From positions 1-64,000 of the forward strand of contig JANQQL010000015.1 in assembly GCA_028289345.1 (NCBI GenBank): 64,000 nt of DNA, written 5' to 3'. Positions 26,496-35,883 of this stretch are shown here, one piece after another. Each line of letters begins with the position of its first letter. Within the stretch, counting starts at the first letter, position 1. The notes under the pieces are model-generated. The model was not told the DNA's origin, did no database searches, and worked only from the letters and a program-made list of their open reading frames with translations. The stretch is from Planctomycetota bacterium. Its GTDB lineage: Bacteria; Planctomycetota; B15-G4; SIAN01. A program made the translations under genes and the position numbers.

Positions 26496-27953
26496 TTACT
26501 TGACCTTCTCCTTCACTTCTCTCTTCAGATGGTCGAATCGATCTCGGACCGTTTGGTCCGCCTCCTCGTCCATGTTGCCAGTGACGATCCTTGGGGTGAT
26601 CTGCACAATGAGCTCGGATTTCACGAAACGGTCCTGGGTGCGGCGAAAGAGCTTTCCCAGGAACGGGATGTCCCCCAGGAGAGGGATCTTGTCCACTTGC
26701 TGAAACACGTTGTCCCGAAACAGGCCACCCAGAAACACGGTGCCGTCATTGGCCACCAAGACCTCGGTGGACACCGTGCGCCGGTCCACTACCGGAACTC
26801 CCTGAAAGAAGTCCACGGCCTCCGACACTTCGGGTTTCACTTGCAGGCGCACGTGACCGTCTGCTTGGACCACCGGAGTGACCTGCAAGATGATCCCCAC
26901 TTCTTCGAACTCGATCTGCTGGGTCGCCGTCGCCGTCGCCCCTCCATCGGTAGTAATCGAGTTGGTCGACTGGATGTAGGGAATCTTGGTGATGATCTCG
27001 ATGGTCGCCGCACGACCACTCAGGACGGTGACCCGCGGCATCGACAAGAGGTCGATCGTGTCGAGGTTGTTGATCACGTCGCCAATGGCCTCGATTGTGC
27101 CGCGATCCGTAATGACCGAGGCGACGAAATCGGTTTGCGCAGTCAGCAGATTCTGAACCACTTCCCCCGCTGCGTCGCCCAGATCGATGTCCGAAAATCG
27201 AAGCAGGAACCCCAGCTCCGTCGCGTCGGTGAACCCGACTTCGAGAATCCGGACCTCGATGCACACCTGAGGCTCGGGGGTGTCGATCGCTCCGAGAAAT
27301 TCTTCGATCTGCTGAATGCGGTCCGGCGTGTCTCGCACGAACACCGCATTGCCGCTGGGACTGATGGTGATCTGTCCTTCTTCGGAAGCAATGGATCGAA
27401 TGGGAGCTTCCAGGGTTTGAGCGCTGACCGACTGGGTCATGAACAACCGTCCCTTGAGATCCGCCTCGCCCAGCGATCCCATCAAGATCACGTTGCCGTC
27501 CCGGGTGACATCCAGGTCATAACGCCTTACCAGGGATCGCACCGCTTCGCGCAGTGTCACACCACGGAGGGACAACTGCACGGGCTGACTGAGTTCCTCG
27601 GTGAGCACCAGGTTGACGGCGCCGGCTTCGGCCAGCATGCGCAGCGCTTCTCCCAGAGAACTGGTGGGAACTTCCAAATCGGTGATCTGCTGTTCCGGGA
27701 AGAGCTCGAGAGCCGACTCCCAAGGGGAAGGCGACTCGGGACTCGGCTGCGGACGCACGACTCCTGGCTTGGGGAACGCGGCCGCGAGGACCTGAGCCGC
27801 CCGCGCGGGCGGTAGCTCGCTCAGCGAGATTCCGCCTTTCGCACGCACCATCGTCTCATTTTGAGGAGAGCGTTCGGTCACGCAGCCGGCGAGCCCCCAC
27901 AACAGCCCGAGGCTGGCCGCACTCCATCGACTCGACATCCATGCGCCGCTCAT
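26496..27953 (-). CDS. Secretin (outer-membrane pore of type II secretion/type IV pilus-like system)
   Basis: 485 residues. The N-terminus is a lipoprotein signal (SLGLLWGLAGCVTE) with a Cys lipobox. Next come secretin N-domains (LRGVTLREAVRSLVRRYDLD; SGNAVFVRDTPDRIQQIEEF). The C-terminal secretin domain includes VCIEVRILEVGF, DLLSMPRVTVLSGRAATIEI, VPVVDRRTVSTEVLVANDGT, the signature VFLGGLFRDNV and KIPLLGDIPFLGKLFR. Shorter than most GspD/PilQ, closer to MshL-like secretins. Last gene of the nine-gene pseudopilus operon, overlapping the PilP/GspC-like gene by 4 nt. It should form the outer-membrane ring through which the pseudopilus or its cargo passes. Confidence 0.93.
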   Translation of the reverse strand: MSGAWMSSRWSAASLGLLWGLAGCVTERSPQNETMVRAKGGISLSELPPARAAQVLAAAFPKPGVVRPQPSPESPSPWESALELFPEQQITDLEVPTSSLGEALRMLAEAGAVNLVLTEELSQPVQLSLRGVTLREAVRSLVRRYDLDVTRDGNVILMGSLGEADLKGRLFMTQSVSAQTLEAPIRSIASEEGQITISPSGNAVFVRDTPDRIQQIEEFLGAIDTPEPQVCIEVRILEVGFTDATELGFLLRFSDIDLGDAAGEVVQNLLTAQTDFVASVITDRGTIEAIGDVINNLDTIDLLSMPRVTVLSGRAATIEIITKIPYIQSTNSITTDGGATATATQQIEFEEVGIILQVTPVVQADGHVRLQVKPEVSEAVDFFQGVPVVDRRTVSTEVLVANDGTVFLGGLFRDNVFQQVDKIPLLGDIPFLGKLFRRTQDRFVKSELIVQITPRIVTGNMDEEADQTVRDRFDHLKREVKEKVK

Positions 27954-28564
27954 TGTTCCGCCCCCTCACGAGCATCTGACAAAGAGGCACGGTTCGGCGG
28001 CTTCTTCGCCGCCAACCGCAACCGCTTTCCCTCACTTTCCAACTCGACCACTCCACGGCCCACTTCCAACAAGCGGAAGCTCCGCCCATCCGCCCCTTGG
28101 AAAACCTCGCCCTGTCGAATGACTCTTCCCTCAATCACCGCCATGCACCCCTCGTCGCTGGTCAGCGTGGCACCGAGCTCCATCGCAAGTGACTTCGAAG
28201 AGCCAAGGTCGCCTCGAGAAATGCCGCTTGGGTCGGGCACCTTCGTCTTCCGGGGTGCCCCGGGAAACAAGCTTCTTCCCGCGAGAATTCCTTGGGTCAC
28301 CCGCTCCCGACTCTGCTGCAGCCACTCGGGGTCTAACCGTCCCAGCTCGTACTCCTCCCAAGGAGAACTCTCGACACGGGATCGTTCCGAAACAAGGCCT
28401 CCGGGCATCCCCGCCAGAAGCGGATCCGCGCTCCCCAGCCCTTCCGACGAGGAACCAAGCTTGTCGAGGATCGAGTCACGACTCCTCCAAGCCTGAACTC
28501 CGACCACTCCGAGCGAGATCACAATGAGGAACACACTGCGCAGTTGCTTGGTGGACCCGCTCAT
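27950..28564 (-). CDS. PilP/GspC-like linker protein of the secretion machine
   Basis: 204 residues with one N-terminal membrane helix (SVFLIVISLGVVGVQAW), a Pro/Ser/Gly-rich spacer, and a small C-terminal beta domain (CMAVIEGRVIRQGEVFQGAD, then RLLEVGRGVVELESEGKRLR) resembling the HR-type domain of PilP/GspC that contacts the secretin. Sequence alone is weak. The place between PilO-like and secretin genes, with 4-nt overlaps on both sides, supports the role. Confidence 0.68.
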   Translation of the reverse strand: MSGSTKQLRSVFLIVISLGVVGVQAWRSRDSILDKLGSSSEGLGSADPLLAGMPGGLVSERSRVESSPWEEYELGRLDPEWLQQSRERVTQGILAGRSLFPGAPRKTKVPDPSGISRGDLGSSKSLAMELGATLTSDEGCMAVIEGRVIRQGEVFQGADGRSFRLLEVGRGVVELESEGKRLRLAAKKPPNRASLSDAREGAEQ

Positions 28565-29235
28565 GGCGCTTGCTCCCCAGCCATGGATCGGTGAACCGCC
28601 ACAAACTCCACTTCGAACTTCATCGGCGCCCCCTCGACGGATTCTTCCGACTGAGCCGGCGAACGTTTGTTCCGATCCAGCTGCACCCTCGTCACGGCCA
28701 ACAGATCGAACTCTTGCTTGACCAAAGACATCCAGCGAACGAACGAGGGGAACTCTCCTTCTCCGGAAACCACCAAAGACCGACCAAGCAGTTCCGCAGC
28801 TGACGAGTTCGCAAACTCCAAGGCGGGGGCACCCGCCGTTTCCGGAATGACTTGTTCCGGATTCACGATCGTCTCTTGTTCGCCTTCTCCCGCCCGCAGA
28901 ACCGTGGACTGAGCCGAGACGCTGATCTCGTGGACATCCAATTGAGCTTCCGCCGCTCTCTCCAAGAGGCGGACCTTGTGGCCATGAACGGAGACGTCTT
29001 CAGGAATCCTCTGCTGAATCGATTCGAGATCCAGGCTTTCGGCTTCGCGCACCTCTCCCTCATGCAGCGCAACATAGGACACCGCCGCGCAGAGTTGCTC
29101 CCGAGACTCGTCGATTCTTCGATCGATCCGATGCAACGGCGAAAGGGACCGCGCCCACAGAGCGAAGAGCAATCCCCCGCCCAGGGTCAGCAACAAGAAA
29201 CTCCGCAACAGCTGGCGTCGATGGACGGATCTCAT
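28561..29235 (-). CDS. PilO/GspM-like assembly protein
   Basis: 224 residues: short cytoplasmic start, one membrane helix (LLRSFLLLTLGGGLLFALWA), a helical stretch (LHRIDRRIDESREQLCAAVS) and a C-terminal ferredoxin-like half with LVVSGEGEFPSFVRWMSLVK. That segment is the part of PilO/GspM that is usually recognisable. It overlaps the PilM-PilN-like and PilP-like genes by 4 nt each. It should be part of the inner-membrane assembly platform that connects ATPase and secretin. Confidence 0.72.
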   Translation of the reverse strand: MRSVHRRQLLRSFLLLTLGGGLLFALWARSLSPLHRIDRRIDESREQLCAAVSYVALHEGEVREAESLDLESIQQRIPEDVSVHGHKVRLLERAAEAQLDVHEISVSAQSTVLRAGEGEQETIVNPEQVIPETAGAPALEFANSSAAELLGRSLVVSGEGEFPSFVRWMSLVKQEFDLLAVTRVQLDRNKRSPAQSEESVEGAPMKFEVEFVAVHRSMAGEQAP

Positions 29236-30758
29236 GGTAAGTCCACCCCGTCTCGCAAGGTCACTTGCAGGCGAAAACCTTCGCGCGCGGTCAAGCGCCC
29301 GTCCACGTCTTGCACGGGGATCTCGCTCGAGATGGTTTCAGTTTGTACAGCAACGACCGAGGGCACCGACGCGAGCAAGGAGTCCAGGTCTTCCAGAGGA
29401 GACCGGGTGAGCCGGTAGTCCACCGCAACGCTGCCGAGCACCACCAGCTCGGGGCCAGCCTCGGCGGCTTCCAGTCGCCACGAATCCACCCGAAAAGTGT
29501 CTGGCAAGCGATCCAGGGTCAGGCGAATTGCGGTGAAAACGGGAAGATCCAAATCACGGCAGAATTCGAGTTCCTCCAACGCCAGATCGCGTTCATGCAA
29601 CAATGACAGCTTGCCCAGCGTCGTTTCTCGCTTCTGCTGGGCGGCATCGGCGGCGCGGTCGATTCCCCGAGCCACCACCATGCGGCGATCTTTGGCTTGG
29701 GGAGCAAGCCGGTGAGCGACCACCCCGGTGCCGATCCCGGCCGCCACCAAGGAAAGGTAGGCCCCCCCCATCCACCGCCGCAAGTTTCGCTGCTTCTCTT
29801 CACGAGGGGTCAGGTCCACCATCCCCTTCGTGAACCGCAAGCAGGCCAGGTTTGCCGCAAGGCCCAGCCCTGGCTCCCGACAACACATCGAAGGGAGAGT
29901 CAGCGCCGTCACTTGGCCCCCGACCAGAGCCAATCCGGACAGCCGTTGAACGCCGACCTCCGCATCATGGTCGGCACCGGTTTGAATCAAGAACAGTTGA
30001 TCGACGGCGGCACCGCGGTTTTGCTCCTTGTAGTAGGTCACGGTCCGCACGATCTCTCGCGACACCGCTTCCCAGGGACTGGTCAAGCCGTCGGGAAGGC
30101 GAATCGGCCGGTACAGCGAGAGAGTTCCTTCTCTCCAGATGTGCACCACCGCGAAGTTCGGAGACAACAGGTCCGCGATCAACACGGTGTCCTCGTGACG
30201 GGATGCCACGGGAATCCGCCCCAACCCGGCCAGGCGCGGCTCCATCACATGAGGAGATTTCAGTCCCGCCGCGCGACAGATCCGTAGAGCATTCAGGGTC
30301 TCGTGAGTCGGCGCCGACACCTCCAACACCTCGACGTGGTTTTCGGTGCGCGCCAACGTGTAGTGACCGACGGTTCGGCTGGACTTCTTGCGCCTTGCCC
30401 TCAACCATTGGCGGAGCTCGGCCGGTTTCAGGGCGGGCGCTCGCAGGACCTCTTCGTGGTACTCGTCCGGATGGAGAGCAATCAACGGTCGAATCCCTCG
30501 CAATCGGCGACTCTTCAGCGCCCGCGCGATCGCAGCTCCCGGCGAGGAGCTCAACCCAAAACAATCCGCGAGCACCAGTTGCAGGATCCCTTCCCGAGGC
30601 TCGGTGACGGCCAATGCCACCGAGTCGTCGTGGAACACCAAACCCACTCCGCCCTGGGCAGAGCCAAGGTTGAGGGAATGGGGAAGAACCGCCTCCACGG
30701 GGTCAGCACACTCCGCCGCGGCACCGGGCAACAAGTCGAGCATTGAGGGCTTCGTCAT
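29232..30758 (-). CDS. PilM-PilN / GspL-like inner-membrane assembly protein
   Basis: 508 residues, starting at ATG 30758 with GGGAGGA five bases upstream. The N-terminal 330 residues resemble the actin-like cytoplasmic domain of PilM/GspL (VGLVFHDDSVALAVTEPREG; VLIADLLSPNFAVVHIW; ALTLPSMCCREPGLGLAANL). A membrane helix follows (MGGAYLSLVAAGIGTGVV). A periplasmic PilN/GspL C-terminal part then has a coiled segment and RLPDTFRVDSWRLEAAEAGP. This is the GspL arrangement, in which PilM and PilN are one chain. It is expected to recruit the GspE ATPase. It begins 11 nt after a pseudopilin gene and overlaps the PilO-like gene by 4 nt. Confidence 0.8.
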   Translation of the reverse strand: MTKPSMLDLLPGAAAECADPVEAVLPHSLNLGSAQGGVGLVFHDDSVALAVTEPREGILQLVLADCFGLSSSPGAAIARALKSRRLRGIRPLIALHPDEYHEEVLRAPALKPAELRQWLRARRKKSSRTVGHYTLARTENHVEVLEVSAPTHETLNALRICRAAGLKSPHVMEPRLAGLGRIPVASRHEDTVLIADLLSPNFAVVHIWREGTLSLYRPIRLPDGLTSPWEAVSREIVRTVTYYKEQNRGAAVDQLFLIQTGADHDAEVGVQRLSGLALVGGQVTALTLPSMCCREPGLGLAANLACLRFTKGMVDLTPREEKQRNLRRWMGGAYLSLVAAGIGTGVVAHRLAPQAKDRRMVVARGIDRAADAAQQKRETTLGKLSLLHERDLALEELEFCRDLDLPVFTAIRLTLDRLPDTFRVDSWRLEAAEAGPELVVLGSVAVDYRLTRSPLEDLDSLLASVPSVVAVQTETISSEIPVQDVDGRLTAREGFRLQVTLRDGVDLP

Positions 30759-30769
30759 CGATTCCTCCC

Positions 30770-31477
30770 TCATTCCGTATGGGTCGACGTGATGCGTGAA
30801 GGCGGCGAAACAGCCGGCGGGTCGAGCACGAACGCATCCCCCCAAGCGTCGCTCGCATGCCAGCTGGCGTTTCCGAGATATCCCCCGGAGATCAACGTCG
30901 CGCGCAGGGTGGCGAAGTCTGTAGAGAGCGGGGTCGCGGGAAGGTGAGTGCTGTTGTACGAGGTGATCGCGTCATTGATCACTTGCTCTCGCCGGAGAGT
31001 TTCGGCGCGAAGCTTCGGCGTCAGGTCGAGATCTTTGACGATGTCATCGGAGGTCCCTTGGGTGCGATCGTCACCCAAGCTTCGAAGCGAGCAGTGAGAG
31101 GCGTCGGTGCGGGTATACACATAGTCCTGGGACCAGGCGTCCTGACGCACGTCCCCCGAAAGCGAGGTGCCCGTCGCGCTGAAACGATGCACCGCGTAAG
31201 GTCCGCGCCAACCAGTCAGCGCCGCATCGTTTTGGAGCAGCTCGTCCAAGGACACCGGAAACGTCAGAAGATCCCGACCGTATTCGACCAGGGACTCTTC
31301 GAGGTCGTCCATGAACCGGACCGTGCTGTCCGTCCGTTCGATTCTCATGGTCACGGCAAAGTACGGTGCGATCAGGCCGGCCAACGTGGTCAAGATGGCG
31401 AGCACCACCACCATCTCCAGGAGGGTGAAACCCGCCTGTCGGGAACCATGGTGATCGATTCCTTGGCGACCCTTCAT
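30770..31477 (-). CDS. Type II pseudopilin / type IV pilin-like protein
   Basis: 235 residues. ATG 31477 overlaps the stop of the GspF gene by 4 nt, which decides the start. It carries a prepilin signal: a short basic leader, cleavage after Gly in RQAG/FTLLEMVVVLAILTT, with Glu at mature position 5. The C-terminal region has a TGWRGPYAV segment and a GspG-like second half (FATLRATLISGGYLGNASWH; DAWGDAFVLDPP). The mature protein should be a subunit of the pseudopilus. No prepilin peptidase gene is in the window. Confidence 0.87.
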   Translation of the reverse strand: MKGRQGIDHHGSRQAGFTLLEMVVVLAILTTLAGLIAPYFAVTMRIERTDSTVRFMDDLEESLVEYGRDLLTFPVSLDELLQNDAALTGWRGPYAVHRFSATGTSLSGDVRQDAWSQDYVYTRTDASHCSLRSLGDDRTQGTSDDIVKDLDLTPKLRAETLRREQVINDAITSYNSTHLPATPLSTDFATLRATLISGGYLGNASWHASDAWGDAFVLDPPAVSPPSRITSTHTE

Positions 31478-32670
31478 CGCATCGCCTTCATGAGTCGGAA
31501 GATGGGAAGAAGTGCGGAGATCATCACGAACGCCACCGCCGCTCCTCCACACAAGATGGTGATCGGCTCAATGAAGCCCACCAGTCGTCGCACCAGAGTC
31601 GGGATCTCCCGGTCGTAGATTCGGACCACACGTTCCATGCTCTCTTCGAGAGTGCCCGTGTTCTCCCCAAGCTGGATCATTCGAGTCACCAATGGCGGAA
31701 GCACCTGCGCTTCTTCGAACGATTTGGCAAGGGAGGATCCCACCAGGACTTCTTCTCGCGCATTGCCCACGATTCGGGCCAGCTCTCGATTGGGCACGAC
31801 TTCTTCCGTGATCTCGAGGCACTCGGGGAGGGTCAACCCGGCCCGAAACAGGTTGGCCAGGGACGCGCAGACTTGGCCCGCCCCGATCTTGGTAAGGATG
31901 GGTCCCACCAGGGGGAACCGGAGGGACCAACGGTCTACGGTTTGGCGCCCGCGCGGAGAAGCACGCAGCATGACCAAGGCAACGACCAACAGGACGACGC
32001 CGCAGAGCAGGACTGGCCACCGGGTCATCAGCAAGTCGCTGGCTTTCATCACCCAGCGCGTCGGCGTCGGCAGGTCGACGTTCATTTGTACGAACACCGC
32101 TGTCATCCGCGGGATCAGAAAGGTCAGCATCAACACCACCAGCCCGCCAATCGCCGCCGCCAGAATCGTGGGATAGATGGCGATTTGCTTGGCCTTGGAA
32201 GCAATCTCTCGTTTCCAAGCTAGGTGATCCGCAAGACGGTGCAGGACGGTCCCCAAGGTTCCGGACTTTTCTCCGGCCCGAGTGGTCGCGACCGCTTCTC
32301 GCGAAAACGCGCGAGGCATTTCCTGCATGGCTTCCGACAGGGACTTGCCGAGCTGCACCGACTCCTTCAACTTCAGGAGAACCGCGGCGTCCTTGGCCCG
32401 GTCTCCTTCGCCGGCGATGTCCGACAACCCTTGGATCAAAGGGACACCGCTTTCGTCGATGGTGGCGATGTCGCGGAGAACCTGAGGAAGCGCCTTCGCC
32501 GGCAACTTCAAGTGCCGAGCTTCGACTCCTTTTCGAGCCGGTTGCGCGCGAACCAGATCGAGTCCCTGTCGTGCCAGGAGATCTCGAAGCGCCTGGGAAT
32601 GGGGAGCTTCCAAGGTGCCCTTGACGGTGACGCCCAGAGAGTCTCTGGCTCGGAATTTCCAGTCCGTCAT
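31474..32670 (-). CDS. GspF/PilC-type inner-membrane platform protein
   Basis: 398 residues, normal length for the family, with two T2SSF domains. The first contains IDESGVPLIQGLSDIAGEGD and AFSREAVATTRAGEKSGTLG; the second contains AGQVCASLANLFRAGLTLPE and VTRMIQLGENTGTLEESMER. Three membrane segments are visible (YPTILAAAIGGLVVLMLTFL; WPVLLCGVVLLVVALVML; ITILCGGAAVAFVMISALLP). It is the inner-membrane adaptor that turns or lifts subunits under the ATPase. Overlaps GspE by 4 nt and the pseudopilin by 4 nt. Confidence 0.95.
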   Translation of the reverse strand: MTDWKFRARDSLGVTVKGTLEAPHSQALRDLLARQGLDLVRAQPARKGVEARHLKLPAKALPQVLRDIATIDESGVPLIQGLSDIAGEGDRAKDAAVLLKLKESVQLGKSLSEAMQEMPRAFSREAVATTRAGEKSGTLGTVLHRLADHLAWKREIASKAKQIAIYPTILAAAIGGLVVLMLTFLIPRMTAVFVQMNVDLPTPTRWVMKASDLLMTRWPVLLCGVVLLVVALVMLRASPRGRQTVDRWSLRFPLVGPILTKIGAGQVCASLANLFRAGLTLPECLEITEEVVPNRELARIVGNAREEVLVGSSLAKSFEEAQVLPPLVTRMIQLGENTGTLEESMERVVRIYDREIPTLVRRLVGFIEPITILCGGAAVAFVMISALLPIFRLMKAMR

Positions 32671-34364
32671 GACAGGGCCACCGGCGCGACGGTTTCGGAC
32701 GAAACTTCCGCGGAGTCGCCACTCGCTTCCGGAATGACTCGCAACACCTCGGACAGCGAGGTCTCCCCGTCAACGATGAGTTGCAGCGCCGACTCGAACA
32801 TGGTTCGGTAGCCAGCGCGGTGAGCGATCTCGGAAAGCTCCGGAGACGGAGCGTTGCGTGCGATCGCTTCGCGCAGCCGCTCGTTGACGTCCAGGAACTC
32901 GAAAATGCCCTGGCGCCCTTGATATCCCCGCTCCGAACACGCCTCGCACCCGCGTGGCTCGAACGTGCGCTCGGGGATCGGCAATCCGGCGTCCGTGAAC
33001 AGTCGCCCGTGCAAGGCGGGCACGGGCGTTTCGACGCGACACGCCTTGCACAGCTTGCGCAACAAGCGTTGACCGAGAACTCCCGACAGCGAGGACGAGA
33101 TGAGAAACGGCTCCACTCCCATATCTCGCAGCCGTGCCACCGCTCCCAGGGCCGTCGTGGTGTGCAGGGTCGACATGACCAGATGACCAGTCAATGCGGC
33201 ACGGATGGTGATCTGCGCCGTCTCGAGATCTCGCGTTTCCCCGAGCAGGATGACGTCCGGGTCTTGACGGAGCAGGGCTCGGAGCGCTGAGCCAAAGTCG
33301 CGACCAGAGTCCGCATCCACCTGGCACTGGCGAATCAGCGGAAGGCGGTACTCCACGGGATCCTCGACCGTGCAGATTTTGCGTTCCATGGGATCCAGAG
33401 TGGCCAGCAGAGCGTACAGCGTGGTGCTCTTGCCACTTCCCGTGGGACCCGTGACGTAGAACACCCCGTGAGGCCGGCGGACCAATTCGCGAAGCCGCTG
33501 AGCGAGGGAACGGGGCAAGCCGAGCCGCTCGGGTCGCGTGACGTTGCCTGAGTGGTCGAGCAGTCGACAGACGATGGTCTCCCCCTGAACGCAAGGGAGA
33601 ACGCTGACGCGGATGTCCACTCGGCCGTACGGACCATCCCAAGCCAGACGTCCATCTTGGGGAGCCCGGTTCTCGGTGATGTCCATGCCGGAGAGAATCT
33701 TGATGCGAGTGACGATGGCACGACACAAGGCGACCGGGAAGTTCTCGCCCGGCTCGAGCACCCCGTCGACCCGGTAGCGAACGCGAACGAGTTTCTCTTC
33801 CGGCTCGATGTGAAGGTCGGTGGCCCCCAGTTCGATGGCGCGCAGAATCATCGACTCGACCGCGTCCACGGCGGCTTCGTCGCTCGGGTCTTCCTCGTCT
33901 TCTCCTTCCCGGCGGCGAAGGTGAGCTTCCTTGGCAATGGCGTCCAGGACTTCGGTCTGGGTCGCACCCTTGACGACAACCGGCTCCTGCAACGCTTGCT
34001 GAATGGCATCCGCGGCATAGATGTCCGACGGGTTGGCCATGACCACTTCCACGCCTTGGGGACCGCGGCGCAGCGGCAGGAACAGTCGGCTCCGCAAGAA
34101 GTCCAGCTCGAACGGCTCGATCAGATCTCGTTCCGGGCGGACCTCCCGAAGGCTGACGAACTCGACGCCGACGTCCTCGACCAAAAGCCGCGCCAGGTCT
34201 TCTTCCTGCACGAAGCCAAGGGAGACCAAAATCGAACCCAGGGGCTCGCCCGTGCGGCGCTGCTCTTTGAGCCCCACTTGGAGCTGAGCCTCGGTCAGGA
34301 GATTGCGGCCAATCAGGCGCTCGCCCAGACGCCGAGCCGGTCGTTCTCCTCCCTCTGGATTCAT
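32667..34364 (-). CDS. GspE/PilB-type secretion ATPase
   Basis: 565 residues. ATG 34364 is preceded by GGAGGGGG. The N-terminal MshEN-type domain (LIGRNLLTEAQLQVGLKEQR) is followed by the ATPase: ELGATDLHIEPEE, Walker A VTGPTGSGKSTTLYALLATL (near residue 320), Asp box and Walker B DPDVILLGETRD, His box GHLVMSTLHTTTALG. The zinc site uses CKAC and CEAC. All motor motifs are intact. Powers pseudopilus assembly at the cytoplasmic face with the GspF and GspL/PilM partners encoded next to it. No PilT-type retraction ATPase is present, which favours a type II secretion or pseudopilus role over a twitching pilus. Confidence 0.96.
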   Translation of the reverse strand: MNPEGGERPARRLGERLIGRNLLTEAQLQVGLKEQRRTGEPLGSILVSLGFVQEEDLARLLVEDVGVEFVSLREVRPERDLIEPFELDFLRSRLFLPLRRGPQGVEVVMANPSDIYAADAIQQALQEPVVVKGATQTEVLDAIAKEAHLRRREGEDEEDPSDEAAVDAVESMILRAIELGATDLHIEPEEKLVRVRYRVDGVLEPGENFPVALCRAIVTRIKILSGMDITENRAPQDGRLAWDGPYGRVDIRVSVLPCVQGETIVCRLLDHSGNVTRPERLGLPRSLAQRLRELVRRPHGVFYVTGPTGSGKSTTLYALLATLDPMERKICTVEDPVEYRLPLIRQCQVDADSGRDFGSALRALLRQDPDVILLGETRDLETAQITIRAALTGHLVMSTLHTTTALGAVARLRDMGVEPFLISSSLSGVLGQRLLRKLCKACRVETPVPALHGRLFTDAGLPIPERTFEPRGCEACSERGYQGRQGIFEFLDVNERLREAIARNAPSPELSEIAHRAGYRTMFESALQLIVDGETSLSEVLRVIPEASGDSAEVSSETVAPVALS

Positions 34365-34375
34365 GTCCCCCTCCG

Positions 34376-34912
34376 CTACTTCGCAACGACGCCCACGTCG
34401 TCCCCCCCAGCCACCAGAGACGACGGATCGGTTTGAACAACGCCGTCGGCACCCGCCGAAAGCACCCACACGCGCTCCTCACTGAAGAAGCCGTGAGCGT
34501 TGACGAGGTAGGCCCGATCCCAAGGGTCGAGGGGAACGGCTTCTAGATACGGACCGGACCAGCCCGCACCGCCGTGGGTCGCATTGCACAGGAAGTCTTC
34601 GAGGCTCAGAGCGGGCCCCGATCCCATCGCCCCCAAGGTGGGAACCGTTCCCGGGCCAAGCAGGACATGAGCCGTCGCCGCGCCGGCTGTGCCGGTGGGG
34701 TCAAAGCCCGTGTCACGCTCATACAACCCCAACGACCGAGCCAGGGCGTGGGTCTGGGCCACCGCCTTGGCCACGCGCGCTTCCTGGGATTCACCCACGG
34801 CCAAAGGCACGACGATCGCGATCAGGGCCACCACGATCGTCAGCACGGCGGTGACCTCGAGCAACGTCCAGCCGCGCGGTGAACCTACGTGTTCTGGAAG
34901 ACGAGCATCCAC
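34376..34912 (-). CDS. Type II pseudopilin
   Basis: 178 residues. I choose GTG 34912, which has GGAGG six bases upstream inside the end of the previous gene; a GTG at 34930 is also in frame. The prepilin motif is SPRG/WTLLEVTAVLTIVVAL, with Trp rather than Phe at mature position 1 and Glu at +5. The C-terminal part AVPLDPWDRAYLVNAHGFFS followed by VWVLSAGADGVVQTDP matches the calcium-loop end of GspG-type major pseudopilins. Overlaps the upstream pseudopilin gene by 28 nt and ends 11 nt before GspE. Confidence 0.87.
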   Translation of the reverse strand: MDARLPEHVGSPRGWTLLEVTAVLTIVVALIAIVVPLAVGESQEARVAKAVAQTHALARSLGLYERDTGFDPTGTAGAATAHVLLGPGTVPTLGAMGSGPALSLEDFLCNATHGGAGWSGPYLEAVPLDPWDRAYLVNAHGFFSEERVWVLSAGADGVVQTDPSSLVAGGDDVGVVAK

Positions 34913-35472
34913 ATGGTGCCTCCGCTCCACTGGATTCTCCCCGCCGTTCGCCAGTCCACGCCGTCACCGACTCCCGTGTCCAACGCCTCGTCGAGCTCTT
35001 CGGCCGAGCCCTCTGGAACGTTCTGCAGCCACAGGACGCAAGCGTCCCCTTGAGCGGTGACTTCGTAGGTGCCGTCGCGATCCAGGTCCCAGCCGGTCAG
35101 GCCGTTGACGAGCAAGTTCCGGTACAGGTGGAGATTGCCCTTCCACGGGTTGTGCTTGGAGTTGACCGGCTCTTCGATGTACGGCCCCTTCCAGCCAGCG
35201 TAGGACTGCTCCATCGCAAGGTCGTGGTAGCTGCTGGCGACGTAGTTCGAACCGGAGTACTCGATGGCGAATCGACCGGTGTCAAAGTTGTGGCGCGCGC
35301 TTGCTTCCTTCAAGGTGTCGTAGAGAACCGCAAGCTGCGACACCTTGCTGTCCTCCATGACACTGCCAATGGACGGCACCAAGATCGCCGACAACGCAAT
35401 CAAGACACTGAGCACGACGATCAGCTCCAGCAACGTGAAGCCTCCGCGACGCCCCCTTCGCCGAGTATTCAT
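34885..35472 (-). CDS. Type II pseudopilin, first gene of the secretion operon
   Basis: 195 residues, ATG 35472 with AAGGAA upstream. The prepilin signal is RRGG/FTLLELIVVLSVLIAL with Glu at +5. The long N-terminal helix is followed by a GWKGPYIEEPVNSKHNPW segment typical of GspG-like proteins and by DLDRDGTYEV, a possible calcium loop. It opens the nine-gene minus-strand operon, so it may be the most abundant subunit. Its C-terminus overlaps the start of the next pseudopilin. Confidence 0.88.
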   Translation of the reverse strand: MNTRRRGRRGGFTLLELIVVLSVLIALSAILVPSIGSVMEDSKVSQLAVLYDTLKEASARHNFDTGRFAIEYSGSNYVASSYHDLAMEQSYAGWKGPYIEEPVNSKHNPWKGNLHLYRNLLVNGLTGWDLDRDGTYEVTAQGDACVLWLQNVPEGSAEELDEALDTGVGDGVDWRTAGRIQWSGGTMWMLVFQNT

Positions 35473-35883
35473 GCACTACGTTCCTTTCCCCTGCGAAAGC
35501 AGAGTCCCCTGATGCTTGAGCGCGCGACGGCTTGGTTCCGGACAAACCGCCCGCTCTGCTGTTGGGTCAATCGGGGAGGTCCGGAAGAACGCTGGAGCGG
35601 ATTCGAACAAGGGCGTAGGGGTTGTTCCTGAGCGAACCCGGAAGTCGGGAACACCGCCCTAATGGAAGGCGAGAACTTCGTTCCCATCCGCGACGGAGAA
35701 ACGATTGCCGCTCACCACACAATCTCGTGCAAATCGGTACAAATGAGATAACCCTTAACAAGTGGCGCATTTCACCTGCGACCGCCCCTGATTTTCATCT
35801 CAATGGGCCCTCACTCCCGGTCGATGGTCGCCCTTACCACCCAAGCGCGGTGGTGAACTTGGCCCCGACGGAGAAAGACATCG
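35473..35883. promoter_or_regulatory. Divergent intergenic region between the two pseudopilin operons (about 410 bp)
   Basis: No gene is seen. The middle (about 35690-35780) is clearly richer in A and T than the surroundings, for example around GGTACAAATGAGATAACCCT, and should hold promoters for both the minus-strand secretion operon and the plus-strand PilV-like operon. I could not name convincing -35/-10 or sigma-54 elements. Confidence 0.45.

Noticed and set aside
35770..35795. Sigma-54-like promoter (TGGCGC ... TGC) before the PilV-like gene
   Set aside because: Spacing between the GG and GC elements is 12 nt rather than the required 10.
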